Source of the DNA: Bifidobacterium pseudolongum subsp. pseudolongum DSM 20099
GTDB taxonomy: Bacteria; Actinomycetota; Actinomycetes; Actinomycetales; Bifidobacteriaceae
DNA: 64,000 nucleotides
Direction of reading: 5' to 3'
NCBI RefSeq assembly: GCF_000771225.1
Contig: NZ_JDTZ01000008.1
Location: 1 to 64,000 of the forward strand
The translations under genes were made by a program, and so were the position numbers. Positions 33,888 through 42,903 of this stretch are shown one piece after another. Every line of letters begins with the position of its first letter. Positions within the stretch are counted from its first letter, which is position 1. Below the pieces are notes generated by a model that saw only the letters and a list, made by a program, of their open reading frames with translations, was not told the DNA's origin and did not search any database.

Positions 33888-35369
33888 TCACTGCTCGTGG
33901 CGCTTCTCGTAGAACGCCTTGAGCTCGGGGCCGGCGGCCTCAAGCGCCATCTGGTCGCAGTACAGCATGTGGCCGTTGGAATGCACATGGTATTCGATGC
34001 GGTCCTTGAGCGCCTGCGGCAGGAACAGCTTGCCCATGTCGTGGCGCACGTTCCAGTACGGCGTGGCGGCGTCGTGGATGCCACCGAAGAACAGGATGCG
34101 GCTCGTGGGGTTGCGGCGCAACGCCGTGGCGATGTCGAACGCGACGTTCGGCGTCTGCGGCGAGCCCATCGTGCCCGGGGCCTGATGGTTCCAGTTCCAC
34201 GACTCGTTGACCTTCATCGATAGGCCTTCGTAGTTGGCGTAGCCCTTGAACCCGATGTCGCCGAGCATCTTCATGTAGACGTCCAGATAGGCGGCGTTGA
34301 TCGCGTCGTACGAGGGGTCCTCTCCCGCGAAGAACTCGTTGTCGCCCTGCACGTCCGGGTAGCCGAACGTCGTGAAGCGCGTGTCGTAGCGGCCGGTGGT
34401 CTTGCCTTCGTCGGCGAGCAGCGTCTTGCGGAACGTGTCGAGCTCGATGCGCAGCCCCTTCGCCTTGATGAAGTCCTTCGGCAGGCCGATGAGTTCGCTC
34501 ATCTGGCCGGCGATCTCGTCCATCCTGTCGGCGGGCAGCTCATCGCCGAGGACGAGCGCGCCGGCGAGCGTGGAGTTCACGAAGTCGAACGCCTTGTTGT
34601 ACCACTCGTACTGATTGACACCCTTGCCGGCCTTGCCGAAGTAGTTCGCGGTGGCGGCGTACACCGGCACCATGCCCATGTAGTACGCGTCGTTGCCCGA
34701 AAGCGTGGGTGCGTAGTCCAGGATCGTGGACTGCTCGACCACACCGGTCACGCCAATGCCATGCTCGCCGAGCAGGCGGTACACCACGGCGTTGCGCATG
34801 GTGCCATAGGATTCGCCATACAGGTAAATGGGGCTGTTGAAGCGCTTGTGTTCGGTGAGCCATGCGATGATGCCACGGGTGAACGCGTCACCATCGCCAT
34901 CCACGCCCCACACCTTCTTGGCGTCGAAGCCGGGCGCGATGTGCGAATAGCCGGTGCCGAACGCATCGATGAACACGAGATCCGAGCTCGGCAACAGCGT
35001 GTCGGGGTTGTCTTCCACCTCGCCCACGCCGGTCAGGTGCGCCATGCCGTCGGTCTTGACGCGCACGGCGCCCATGCCGCCGATGTTGACCATGTACGAT
35101 GCGCCGCCGGGGCCGCCGTTCCAGCAGAACGTGACTGGACGGTCGGACTTGTCGGATGCGTCCGAAACCTGCGAGAGCATGAACATGTGTCCGATGAGCG
35201 TGCCGTCGTCCTCGCGCACCGGCACCATTTCCGCGGTGGCCGTGTAGTTGATGGTGGCGCCGTCGGGGCCGGTCCAGACATAGTCCTTGGCGGCGGTGGC
35301 CGGAACCGGTTCGAGCGGTTCCTTCTTGTCTTCCTTCGCGCTGGATGCAGCGTTGGTTTCGTCAGTCAT
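33888..35369 (-). CDS. S10-family serine carboxypeptidase, cytoplasmic
   Basis: A 493-residue serine carboxypeptidase-like protein. The oxyanion-hole motif WNGGPGGAS lies at about residues 83-91, the nucleophile Ser187 in GESYGT, Asp433 in GIHDAATPYW and His467 in HSNGHMLYC. There is no signal peptide; the first 28 residues are charged, so it should act inside the cell, unlike the secreted or vacuolar eukaryotic relatives. It is the last gene of a four-gene minus-strand cluster and lies 29 bp after the transporter gene. It probably trims C-terminal residues or hydrolyses acyl conjugates brought in by that carrier. Confidence 0.9.
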   Translation of the reverse strand: MTDETNAASSAKEDKKEPLEPVPATAAKDYVWTGPDGATINYTATAEMVPVREDDGTLIGHMFMLSQVSDASDKSDRPVTFCWNGGPGGASYMVNIGGMGAVRVKTDGMAHLTGVGEVEDNPDTLLPSSDLVFIDAFGTGYSHIAPGFDAKKVWGVDGDGDAFTRGIIAWLTEHKRFNSPIYLYGESYGTMRNAVVYRLLGEHGIGVTGVVEQSTILDYAPTLSGNDAYYMGMVPVYAATANYFGKAGKGVNQYEWYNKAFDFVNSTLAGALVLGDELPADRMDEIAGQMSELIGLPKDFIKAKGLRIELDTFRKTLLADEGKTTGRYDTRFTTFGYPDVQGDNEFFAGEDPSYDAINAAYLDVYMKMLGDIGFKGYANYEGLSMKVNESWNWNHQAPGTMGSPQTPNVAFDIATALRRNPTSRILFFGGIHDAATPYWNVRHDMGKLFLPQALKDRIEYHVHSNGHMLYCDQMALEAAGPELKAFYEKRHEQ

Positions 35370-35398
35370 AGTGACTCCTTAGATTGAAAATATGTGCA

Positions 35399-37507
35399 TC
35401 AGTTGGATGAGGGACCCGCGGGCTTGGACGGCGTGGACGCGCCGCCGGAAAGCGTGGGTTTGGCCGTCTTGGCGGCAGCCTCGCTGGCTTCGGCCTCGTC
35501 GACCTGCACACGGTGCTCGGCCTTGGCGAGCGCGGCGTCGTCCTTGGCTTCGTCTTCGAGCGCATGCGCCTCGTCGATGTAGCCTTGCACGTCGGCTTCA
35601 AGCGCCTGCGCACGGGCTTGGGCGCGCTTGGCGTCGGCGGAGGCGTCGGTCGGGACGGCTGCGGCCTTGACGTCCGCGGCGGCGGGCGCAGGCAGCATGT
35701 TGCCGTCGTCGTCGGTGTGCACCGGTTCGGGCTCATATGCGATCATCTTCATGCCGGCGTTCGGATCGCCCACAAGCGCGACCTTGGCGGGCTCGCCCGG
35801 TTCGGTGATGCCGTGCTTCTTGAGCAGCGCGGCGGCTGCGGCGGCTTGGGCGCCCGAATCCTTGGAGCTCGGCAGGTCGATCATCTCGTTGGGGTCGTAC
35901 AGGTGCCTGATCGGCTGGCCCATCGGGTTCTGGCCTTCGCTGAGCAGCGCGGTCGGGATGTTCGACAGGGCCTTGCCCGGCTTCTTGAGGCCTTCGATCT
36001 GCCACGTGAACGGGGCGAACTGGTTCGTCGGATCGGACCAGTTGTGCTTGCGCGACGCGCGGTAGATGAGGATGCAGGCGATCAGCACGAACGCCAGCAG
36101 GCCGATGATGATCAGGTCGTAGGTCATGCCCGAGCCGACTTCGGCCTCAAGCTGCGCAGGCGGATAGAACGCCAGGACGATGCCGAAGATGCAGGCGATG
36201 ATGCCCACACCGGCCACGATCCAGGCGCCGGCCATGCCGCCGGGCACTTTGAAGCCACGTGGACGGTTCGGCTGCTGGTAACGCAGGCGCAGGAACGCGA
36301 CGAACATGAGCACGTAGTAGGTCAGGTACAGGATCGTGATGGCCTGCGTGATCAGGGCCACGAAGCCTTCAACGTTCGGCAGCAGGAACACGATGAACGC
36401 GATCACGGTCATGAGGGCCATCTGCGTGTACATCAGGCGGCTCGGCATGCCGTGCTTGTTGTTGTTCTGCAGGAACTTGGGCAGGAAGCCCGAGCGGCCG
36501 GCCTGGCCGAGCATGTACGAAGGACCGGCGAGATTGGTGATCAGCGCGGCGAAGCTGTTGAGCATGCCGAGCCAGCAGAACACCAGGTACAGGTCGGGGA
36601 ATCCGATCGTGGCGCCAAGCGCGCGGTACGTGGCGAACAGCGTGTACAGCAGGTTGATCTGCTTGTTCGGGATGACCATGGCGATGATCAACGTGCCAAT
36701 GATGAAGATGAGCAGGGCGAGGATCATCGAGACGAAAATCGCGAGCGGGAACTGCCTGTTCGGCTTCTTCAGGTCCTTGATGTGCGCGGCGTTCATGTCG
36801 ATGCCGGCGAACGAGAAGAACACGCCTGCGGCCAACGCCAGTGTGGACATGCCCTCCCACTTCGGCACGAGGTTGCTCGGTGCCATGTCGATGGCCGGCG
36901 CATTGCCCTGGCACAGCCAGACGACCGCGAGGATCGTCATGACGCCCAATGGCAGGAACGTGCCCAGGATCACACCGTACTTGGCGATGTTGCTGAAGGT
37001 CTTGACGCCCTTGGTGGCAAGCCAGCAGCAGAACCAGTAATAGGCGAGCCAGCCGATCATGATCGGCAGCGTGACCTTCCAGCTATGCGAGTTCTTGGCG
37101 AAGTCCACCGCCCAATCGTATTTGGTGGTGAAGAAGCCGATGGTCGCCGACATCGAGGGGATGCCGGAGCCGAAGGTGAAGGTCGTCTGGAACCAGAGGA
37201 TCAACAGACAGGCGATGGCCGGGAATGTGCCGATGCCCTCGCCGACCCAACGGAAGATGCCGCCGCGTTGGCTCCAACCGGAGGCGAGTTCGGCTGCGAC
37301 CAGACCGGTCGGCAGGAAGAACAGCAACCCGCCGAGAAGGAACAATGTGACGGAGGACAGACCATAGAACGACTGCTGCACGTCGTTCGCCAGGCCGGCG
37401 ATGACCGTGACGTTCATCATGATCAACGCGATGGTGGTGAGGTTGCCTGCGCCCCCCTTGGCGCCTTTGACTACGGCACCGGATTTTGATTTGGTATTTG
37501 CACTCAT
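35399..37507 (-). CDS. APC-superfamily amino-acid transporter with long C-terminal tail
   Basis: A 702-residue protein. About 12 hydrophobic helices fill residues 20-510, with an APC-type start (LTTIALIMMNVTVIAGL, then GGIFRWVGEGIG) similar to the glutamate:GABA antiporter branch. The last 190 residues are unusual: a soluble region rich in Ala, Lys, Asp and Glu with a probable coiled coil (DAKRAQARAQALEADVQGYI...) and a Pro/Ser/Gly end. ATG 37507 follows AGGA. It lies between pepC and the S10 gene, with which it should be co-expressed. Confidence 0.88.
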   Translation of the reverse strand: MSANTKSKSGAVVKGAKGGAGNLTTIALIMMNVTVIAGLANDVQQSFYGLSSVTLFLLGGLLFFLPTGLVAAELASGWSQRGGIFRWVGEGIGTFPAIACLLILWFQTTFTFGSGIPSMSATIGFFTTKYDWAVDFAKNSHSWKVTLPIMIGWLAYYWFCCWLATKGVKTFSNIAKYGVILGTFLPLGVMTILAVVWLCQGNAPAIDMAPSNLVPKWEGMSTLALAAGVFFSFAGIDMNAAHIKDLKKPNRQFPLAIFVSMILALLIFIIGTLIIAMVIPNKQINLLYTLFATYRALGATIGFPDLYLVFCWLGMLNSFAALITNLAGPSYMLGQAGRSGFLPKFLQNNNKHGMPSRLMYTQMALMTVIAFIVFLLPNVEGFVALITQAITILYLTYYVLMFVAFLRLRYQQPNRPRGFKVPGGMAGAWIVAGVGIIACIFGIVLAFYPPAQLEAEVGSGMTYDLIIIGLLAFVLIACILIYRASRKHNWSDPTNQFAPFTWQIEGLKKPGKALSNIPTALLSEGQNPMGQPIRHLYDPNEMIDLPSSKDSGAQAAAAAALLKKHGITEPGEPAKVALVGDPNAGMKMIAYEPEPVHTDDDGNMLPAPAAADVKAAAVPTDASADAKRAQARAQALEADVQGYIDEAHALEDEAKDDAALAKAEHRVQVDEAEASEAAAKTAKPTLSGGASTPSKPAGPSSN

Positions 37508-37563
37508 GATTTCCTGCTTATCTTGCACAACGACGAAGCGGGGCCGAAGCCCCGCGTCTCATA

Positions 37564-38922
37564 TCACGGTTCCGGGTTGAAGGTGTTCCAGTATGGCAGC
37601 ACTTCGGGCTCGGCGTCGTACGCCTTGACCACGTCGTCAGGCAGGTATTCCCTGCGCACGGCGACCTCATAGTTGTATTCGGTGAACCACGAGTCATCCA
37701 TGATGAAGTAGCCTTGGTGGCCGACCGGCTTGCCATGCGCGGTGGTGCCCCACGAGTTCTCGACCTTCCAGCGAATCGGGTTGCCGTCCTCGTCGAGGTC
37801 GACGCCCGCGATCATCATCGCGTGGGTGGGCAGGCTCTGGTTATATTGGAAGCGCTCGCCCTTGTTGAGCTTGAACTCAAGGCCCATCATCTTCTGCACG
37901 TCGTACAGGTTGAGGGACATGATGCCCTTCGCGAAGTCGGAGTCCTGCAGCACATCGCAGCCGAACCAGACCGGTTCGCCCGCCTTGAGCTGCTTGATCG
38001 TGGCCTGCTTCATCACGTCGATCGGCACGTTGACGTAACGGCAGCGGCGCTTGGCGCCGAGCACTTCGCCCGTCATGTCGATCTCATAGGCCTTGTTGTA
38101 CGCCATGCCTTCCACCGGCAGATTGATGACACCGATGCAATCGTCGAGCTTGACATCGCCCAGGTACTTCTTGTAGAACTCGAGCGGGGTCAGGCCGCGG
38201 TCCGCATGGTATTTCTTGTCGGTGTCGCGGTAGACGAAGTCGACCGTCTGTGGCGGTTCGCCGAAGCTCACACACAGCACGCGGTAGATGTCGGACAGCA
38301 TGCTCTTGCGCGCTTCCTCGATGTCCGCCTCCGACTTGCCTTCGGCGACGAGCTTGCGCAGCGCATACGCGTCTTCGCGCAGCATGCGGTTGAGCAGCGC
38401 GTCGAGCTCGGACGAGTTCTTGGTCACCGCGGTCTCCGGCATGGCCTCCTCTGGCACAACGCCGTACTTCTCAACGAGCGCGACGATCGGGTCGAAATCG
38501 CCACCGTCCTGCTGCGGGGTGGCCAGCAGGAAGTCGATGCGGCGGTCGTTGAGGTCGCTGCCCGCGTACTTGATGATGTTCTCCATGAAGAAGTTCGACT
38601 TTTCGAGCTTGTCATAGAAGAAGTTGTATGCCTGCGACAGTTCGAAGCTCCCCTTGGGCAGCTTGAGCTTCTTTTCCATATGGAAGCGCAGGAAGTTGAG
38701 CGCGGAATACATCCAGCAACGGCCCGACTGGCGCTGGTTCGCCACGGCTTCGTCATCCACGTCCACCGAGAACACGAAATTGTTCTTGGTGACGACGACG
38801 CTCTCACGCTCGCTCGACGCGTGGATGCCGTTGTTCTTCACGGCCTGCTCCACTATCTGCTGGGCGGCGTCCTTCTTGTAGGCCTGGGCCATGCGCGCCA
38901 GATCCTCTGTGGTCAATTCCAT
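37564..38922 (-). CDS. pepC: Aminopeptidase C, bleomycin hydrolase type (C1B)
   Basis: A 452-residue cytosolic cysteine aminopeptidase that normally forms hexamers. The catalytic residues are Cys69 in QRQSGRCWMYS, His367 in LPTHAMMIAG and Asn389 in VENSWG. The C-terminal residues (NTFNPEP) would lie in the active-site cleft, as in the family. ATG 38922 follows AAGGAAAGG at eight bases. It lies 47 bp after the C45-type gene in the same orientation. Confidence 0.95.
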   Translation of the reverse strand: MELTTEDLARMAQAYKKDAAQQIVEQAVKNNGIHASSERESVVVTKNNFVFSVDVDDEAVANQRQSGRCWMYSALNFLRFHMEKKLKLPKGSFELSQAYNFFYDKLEKSNFFMENIIKYAGSDLNDRRIDFLLATPQQDGGDFDPIVALVEKYGVVPEEAMPETAVTKNSSELDALLNRMLREDAYALRKLVAEGKSEADIEEARKSMLSDIYRVLCVSFGEPPQTVDFVYRDTDKKYHADRGLTPLEFYKKYLGDVKLDDCIGVINLPVEGMAYNKAYEIDMTGEVLGAKRRCRYVNVPIDVMKQATIKQLKAGEPVWFGCDVLQDSDFAKGIMSLNLYDVQKMMGLEFKLNKGERFQYNQSLPTHAMMIAGVDLDEDGNPIRWKVENSWGTTAHGKPVGHQGYFIMDDSWFTEYNYEVAVRREYLPDDVVKAYDAEPEVLPYWNTFNPEP

Positions 38923-38969
38923 GATCAATGCCTTTCCTTATGCGGTAATCCCGGATTGTTGTATGGCGT

Positions 38970-40328
38970 TCAGTCGAACAGCGTCCACGGCTGGCTCGGG
39001 CGGTCATACAGGTAACCGCGCTGCCAGTTCCATTGCGGGTGCTGGGCCATGAACTCATCCGCGTCGAACGACTCGCCGTCCGCGCGTCCGAAGATGCCCC
39101 ACATGCGCAGTGCCTCGATGTCTTCGGCACTGGCGCATTTGCCGTCGCACGAGCCGCCCGGGAAGAACGGCACATTCCACACACCGTGCGGATCGTCGGC
39201 GTAGTATTGCGGATCAACGTCGTAATGCGCGCAGATGTTGCGCGAGCATGCGTTGATGTACCCCAGATAGGGGTCGAATTTGTCCGCCAGGATGCGCTTG
39301 GCCACATCGTCGTCGATGGTGCCCGCAAGCTGCGGCATGAGTTGTTCGAACCGGGCGCGGCGCGCACCGGTCTGCTGGCGCACGTCGTTGTAGCCGTTGT
39401 CGACGCATTCGAGGTTGCGGATGCGCGGGTTGTGGCACGCGTTGCAGCCATAGTAGAAGCCGTCGGTCGTGCGCAGCAGCTCCTGATGCTTGAGACCCTG
39501 CTCATAGCGCGCGATCTCGCCATTCTTGGTGTCGGCGAGCAGCCAGATGTTGGCGTAGCCGCCGTTGTTGCCCTGATTCGCAAGGTCGACCCATTCGTCG
39601 ATCGAATTGGCGTATTGCGTGGCCTTGCGCGAGCGCACGTATTCGGGTATGCCGTTGACGTCGTAGCCCACAAAGCCGGCGATCGTGGTCTCGGTGATGC
39701 CCAAGCCGGCGGAGGTGACGTAGAAGTCGGTCATCGAATCGATGTAGCCCGGCACGGTCTGCATCTTGAAGCGGTTGCCGTGGGCCGGCACCACTTCTTC
39801 GCACACGTTGAAGTACTGGCCGCTCCAGAAATCGTCGAAGCTTTCATGGGCGATGACGGGCCGGCCGTCCGCCGTGGCGGAGCCGGTGGCCACGAAGCCC
39901 GAGCAATGGGAGCCCTTGGGACCCGCCGGCGGGTTGTTGGAGTACTGCGCAGCGACCTGCGGCCACCAGTAGCCGGTCAGTTCCATCCATGCGTTCCAGC
40001 CGATGATGTCGCCGAGCGTCGTGGGGAACCCACCGGCGGTGAATCCGTCAGCCATGCCCTGCATCTCATCGAGGTATTCCTGCTCGATGTGCGCCTGATG
40101 GAGCTTCACGGCTTGTTCCACAAAGAACGAGTAGTCCATGCCGAGCGTTTCGAGCGTCATGTGTGTGTAGACGCGGATGGCGTCACGGAACTCGTCGGTG
40201 AGTAGGTAGCCGTGCTGGAACCCGATTTCGTAGGGTTCGCCTTCCACGTGCAGGTAATGCCAACCATTGATGTCGTCGCGGCTCGCCTTGTCCACAATGG
40301 CACGCTGCTGATCCGTAAGTTCTGTCAT
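38970..40328 (-). CDS. C45 / phospholipase-B-like Ntn hydrolase
   Basis: The 452-residue protein resembles acyl-CoA:6-APA acyltransferase-like (C45) and phospholipase B-like hydrolases. These are N-terminal-nucleophile enzymes that cut themselves to free the catalytic residue. The probable nucleophile is Cys142 in SHCSGFVATG, followed by DGRPVIAHESFDDF as in the family. An earlier segment (GEPYEIGFQHGYLL...EMQGMADG) fits the propeptide. No signal peptide is seen. Substrates are likely amides such as N-acyl or amino-acid conjugates. It is the first gene of the cluster that continues with pepC, the transporter and the S10 peptidase. Confidence 0.85.
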   Translation of the reverse strand: MTELTDQQRAIVDKASRDDINGWHYLHVEGEPYEIGFQHGYLLTDEFRDAIRVYTHMTLETLGMDYSFFVEQAVKLHQAHIEQEYLDEMQGMADGFTAGGFPTTLGDIIGWNAWMELTGYWWPQVAAQYSNNPPAGPKGSHCSGFVATGSATADGRPVIAHESFDDFWSGQYFNVCEEVVPAHGNRFKMQTVPGYIDSMTDFYVTSAGLGITETTIAGFVGYDVNGIPEYVRSRKATQYANSIDEWVDLANQGNNGGYANIWLLADTKNGEIARYEQGLKHQELLRTTDGFYYGCNACHNPRIRNLECVDNGYNDVRQQTGARRARFEQLMPQLAGTIDDDVAKRILADKFDPYLGYINACSRNICAHYDVDPQYYADDPHGVWNVPFFPGGSCDGKCASAEDIEALRMWGIFGRADGESFDADEFMAQHPQWNWQRGYLYDRPSQPWTLFD

Positions 40329-40646
40329 GACCGGTCCTTAGTGCCTCTTATCGGATACGCTTTCACGATAGAACCGTAAAAAATGCGGACCTTAATGTTT
40401 CAATCAAGGCATAATACGCTACAGGCGTTGTGGAAAAACCGTAAATTCATGCTCTTATGCGAGAAATGTGAATGTTTTTCACCCTACAAACAAACTCCGC
40501 CGTCGGTATCCGGTTGGTTGTGGCACCTCTGACCAATAAGCGACGCGGTGGCCACGGGAATATACGCGCCTTGACCGACATTTTCCGGCCCAAACATAAC
40601 AGAATCCCTCCTGCCGCCATATGGCGGCAGGAGGGATTTACAGCGA
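40329..40646. other. Intergenic region between def and the peptidase-transporter cluster
   Basis: These 318 bp hold a perfect 36-bp palindrome near the def stop (40603-40638) and, nearer the C45-type gene, AT-rich DNA (about 40370-40490) where the cluster promoter should lie. No gene is supported here. Confidence 0.55.
40603..40638 (-). terminator. Perfect 36-bp palindrome, probable def terminator
   Basis: AATCCCTCCTGCCGCCAT is followed directly by its exact reverse complement, giving an 18-bp stem with no extra loop. It begins nine bases after the def stop. The outer A/T bases supply a short T stretch on either strand. Confidence 0.75.
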
Positions 40647-41294
40647 TCAGAGGTCGAATCCGAGCTCCTTCGCGGCTTGCGTGGGCACCGGGTCTTCGCA
40701 CCAGAAGTCTTCGAGGTTCTCCACGGTCGTCAACGAGCGGATCTCCGCCTTGTCGATATACAACTCGCCGCTCAAATGGTCGGTCTCGTGCTGGAAGATG
40801 CGCGCAGGCCAGCCATGCAGGCGTTCCTCATGGCGGTTGCCTTCCTCGTCATGCCAGTGGGCCACAATGTCGAGCCAGCGCTTGCGCACCGCCTGGTAGC
40901 CTTCCACGCTGAGGCAGCCCTCGTAGAACGAGCGCGTCTCCTCTCCCACCGGCTCATAGGCGGGGTTGATGATCACATGGAACGGGAACTCTGCGATCTC
41001 ACGCGGGTCGTCGTCACCGTCGGCATGGTCCTCCACCACGGCGAGCGCAAGGTTCAGCCCAATCTGCGGGCCCGCCAGCCCGACGCCCGGTGCGGCGAGC
41101 ATCGTGGTGCGCATCGCCTCGATGAGTTTGTGCAGCGTGTGCTTGCTCAACTGGCCGTCGTACTGCACGCATTGTGCGCGCAGCACCGGCTCGCCGGCCT
41201 CGACGATCGGCAATACGCCGTGGTCGGCGGATTTGAGCAGCCGTTCCACGTCCCTGTTGAGCGCCATGTCGACGCGCTTGTGCGATCCGAACAT
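40647..41294 (-). CDS. def: Peptide deformylase
   Basis: Removes the formyl group from new proteins. It has 215 residues. The three PDF motifs are GVGLAGPQIG (residues 71-80), EGCLSV with metal ligand Cys127, and HETDH with His169, Glu170 and His173. The N-terminus (MFGSHKRVDMALNRDVERLL) is about 20 residues longer than in E. coli. It follows glmM by 43 bp. Confidence 0.95.
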   Translation of the reverse strand: MFGSHKRVDMALNRDVERLLKSADHGVLPIVEAGEPVLRAQCVQYDGQLSKHTLHKLIEAMRTTMLAAPGVGLAGPQIGLNLALAVVEDHADGDDDPREIAEFPFHVIINPAYEPVGEETRSFYEGCLSVEGYQAVRKRWLDIVAHWHDEEGNRHEERLHGWPARIFQHETDHLSGELYIDKAEIRSLTTVENLEDFWCEDPVPTQAAKELGFDL

Positions 41295-41337
41295 CCGTAT
41301 CCTTCTCTCTTCTATATAAGGTATGTCTACTGTGCGC

Positions 41338-42717
41338 TCACAGCCCGAGCTCGTCGGCCACGACCTGCGCCAGACGCGCGGTCACGGCGTCCGCCTGTTC
41401 CTGCGTGGCGGCCTCGGCCATGACGCGCACGAGCGGTTCGGTGCCGGAGGGGCGCAGCAGCACGCGGCCGGTGTCTCCGAGCAGATCCTCCTCGCGCGCG
41501 ACGGCCGCGAGCACCGCCTCGTTGGTTTTTGCGGCCATCTTGTCCACGTTCGGCACGTTGATGAGCTGCTGCGGCAGCTGGGGGAAGTCCGCGGCGAGGC
41601 TCTTGAGGCTGCGCCCGGAATCGACGACCTCCTTGCACAGGGTGAGCGCGGTGAGCGTGCCGTCGCCTGTCGTGGCGAATTCGCGGTTGATGACGTGGCC
41701 GGACTGCTCGCCGCCGAGCGAGTAGTCGCCCTTGAGCATCTCCTCGAGCACATAGCGGTCGCCGACATTGGTCTGCACGGTGGTGATGCCCATCTCCTTG
41801 AGCGCGAGCTTGAGGCCGAGGTTGCTCATCACGGTCACGACGAGCGTGTTGTGGTTGAGCTTGCCTTCGCGTTGCTTGGCGCGCGCGAGGATGCCCATGA
41901 TCTGGTCGCCGTTGACGAGTGTGCCGTCTTCGTCGACCGCAAGGCACCGGTCGGCGTCGCCGTCGAAGGCCACACCCAGATCGGCGTTCGACGCCTTGAC
42001 CATCGCCTGCAGCTGCTCGGGGTGTGTGGATCCGGCGTTCTTGTTGATATTGTAGCCGTCCGGCGACGCGTTGATCACGACGACGTCCGCGCCCGCACGA
42101 CGCAACGCCTCGGGCGCCACGACCGAGGTCGCGCCGTTCGCGCAGTCGGCCACGACGCGCAGGCCCTTGAGCGGCTTGGTCTGCGTGCCGTCAACGATCG
42201 GCGCAATGGTGGCCACGAGGTGATCGATGTACATGTTGGTCGCGGTGTTCGAGTCATGGCTCACACGGCCTACCCCCGCGCCGGTGGGGCGTTCCCAGTC
42301 CTGGCCGAGCACGGCCTCGATCTCGTCCTCCTTGCTGTCGGGCAGTTTGAAGCCGCCGCGCGCGAAGAACTTGATGCCGTTGTCTGGCATCGGGTTGTGT
42401 GAGGCGGAGATGACCGCGCCCATCTCCACGTTGAGCACGCTCGTCAGATACGCGACGCCGGGGGTGGGGATGATGCCCGCGTCGATGACGTCGAAACCGC
42501 CGGCCGACATGCCCGCGGCGAGCGCATTGGACAGGAAATCGCCGGAGACGCGCGTGTCACGGCCAATCAGCGCGCGGCGGCGGCCTGTCGGCTGATTGGA
42601 TTTCGCTTCGTCACCGAGCACACGCACCGCCGCGTCCCCCAGATCGAGCGCCAACTGCGCGGTCAGATCACGGTTGGCAAGACCACGAACACCATCAGTT
42701 CCAAACATACGCGGCAT
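41338..42717 (-). CDS. glmM: Phosphoglucosamine mutase
   Basis: Converts glucosamine-6-phosphate to glucosamine-1-phosphate for cell-wall precursors. It has 459 residues. The phosphorylated serine is Ser106 in VISASHNPMPDNG, the metal loop is VAFDGDADRCLAVD, and the C-terminal phosphate site is LLRPSGTEPLVRVM. The N-terminus MPRMFGTDGVRG is typical. Confidence 0.96.
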   Translation of the reverse strand: MPRMFGTDGVRGLANRDLTAQLALDLGDAAVRVLGDEAKSNQPTGRRRALIGRDTRVSGDFLSNALAAGMSAGGFDVIDAGIIPTPGVAYLTSVLNVEMGAVISASHNPMPDNGIKFFARGGFKLPDSKEDEIEAVLGQDWERPTGAGVGRVSHDSNTATNMYIDHLVATIAPIVDGTQTKPLKGLRVVADCANGATSVVAPEALRRAGADVVVINASPDGYNINKNAGSTHPEQLQAMVKASNADLGVAFDGDADRCLAVDEDGTLVNGDQIMGILARAKQREGKLNHNTLVVTVMSNLGLKLALKEMGITTVQTNVGDRYVLEEMLKGDYSLGGEQSGHVINREFATTGDGTLTALTLCKEVVDSGRSLKSLAADFPQLPQQLINVPNVDKMAAKTNEAVLAAVAREEDLLGDTGRVLLRPSGTEPLVRVMAEAATQEQADAVTARLAQVVADELGL

Positions 42718-42834
42718 ATTGTCCTCACTTATGCATCAAACAGGCCCTGCCATACCATGCGGCCGGACCACACGTGCACGATTCTACTGCACCGTTCAGC
42801 CTTTGCGATGGCGAGCGAAACGGCGGTGGATGCA

Positions 42835-42873
42835 GTTGGGGCCTGTGTCGTCATGGACGGCACAGGCCCCAAC
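42835..42873 (-). terminator. Strong hairpin after pepN
   Basis: GTTGGGGCCTGTG pairs perfectly with CACAGGCCCCAAC, and the stem continues through CGTC/GACG to a three-base loop. It lies 31 bp after the pepN stop and ends 118 bp before the glmM start, so it should separate their transcripts. No clear T-run is present. Confidence 0.75.
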
Positions 42874-42903
42874 ATCGGTAGCGCTTGTGACTATCGCCTT
42901 TCG

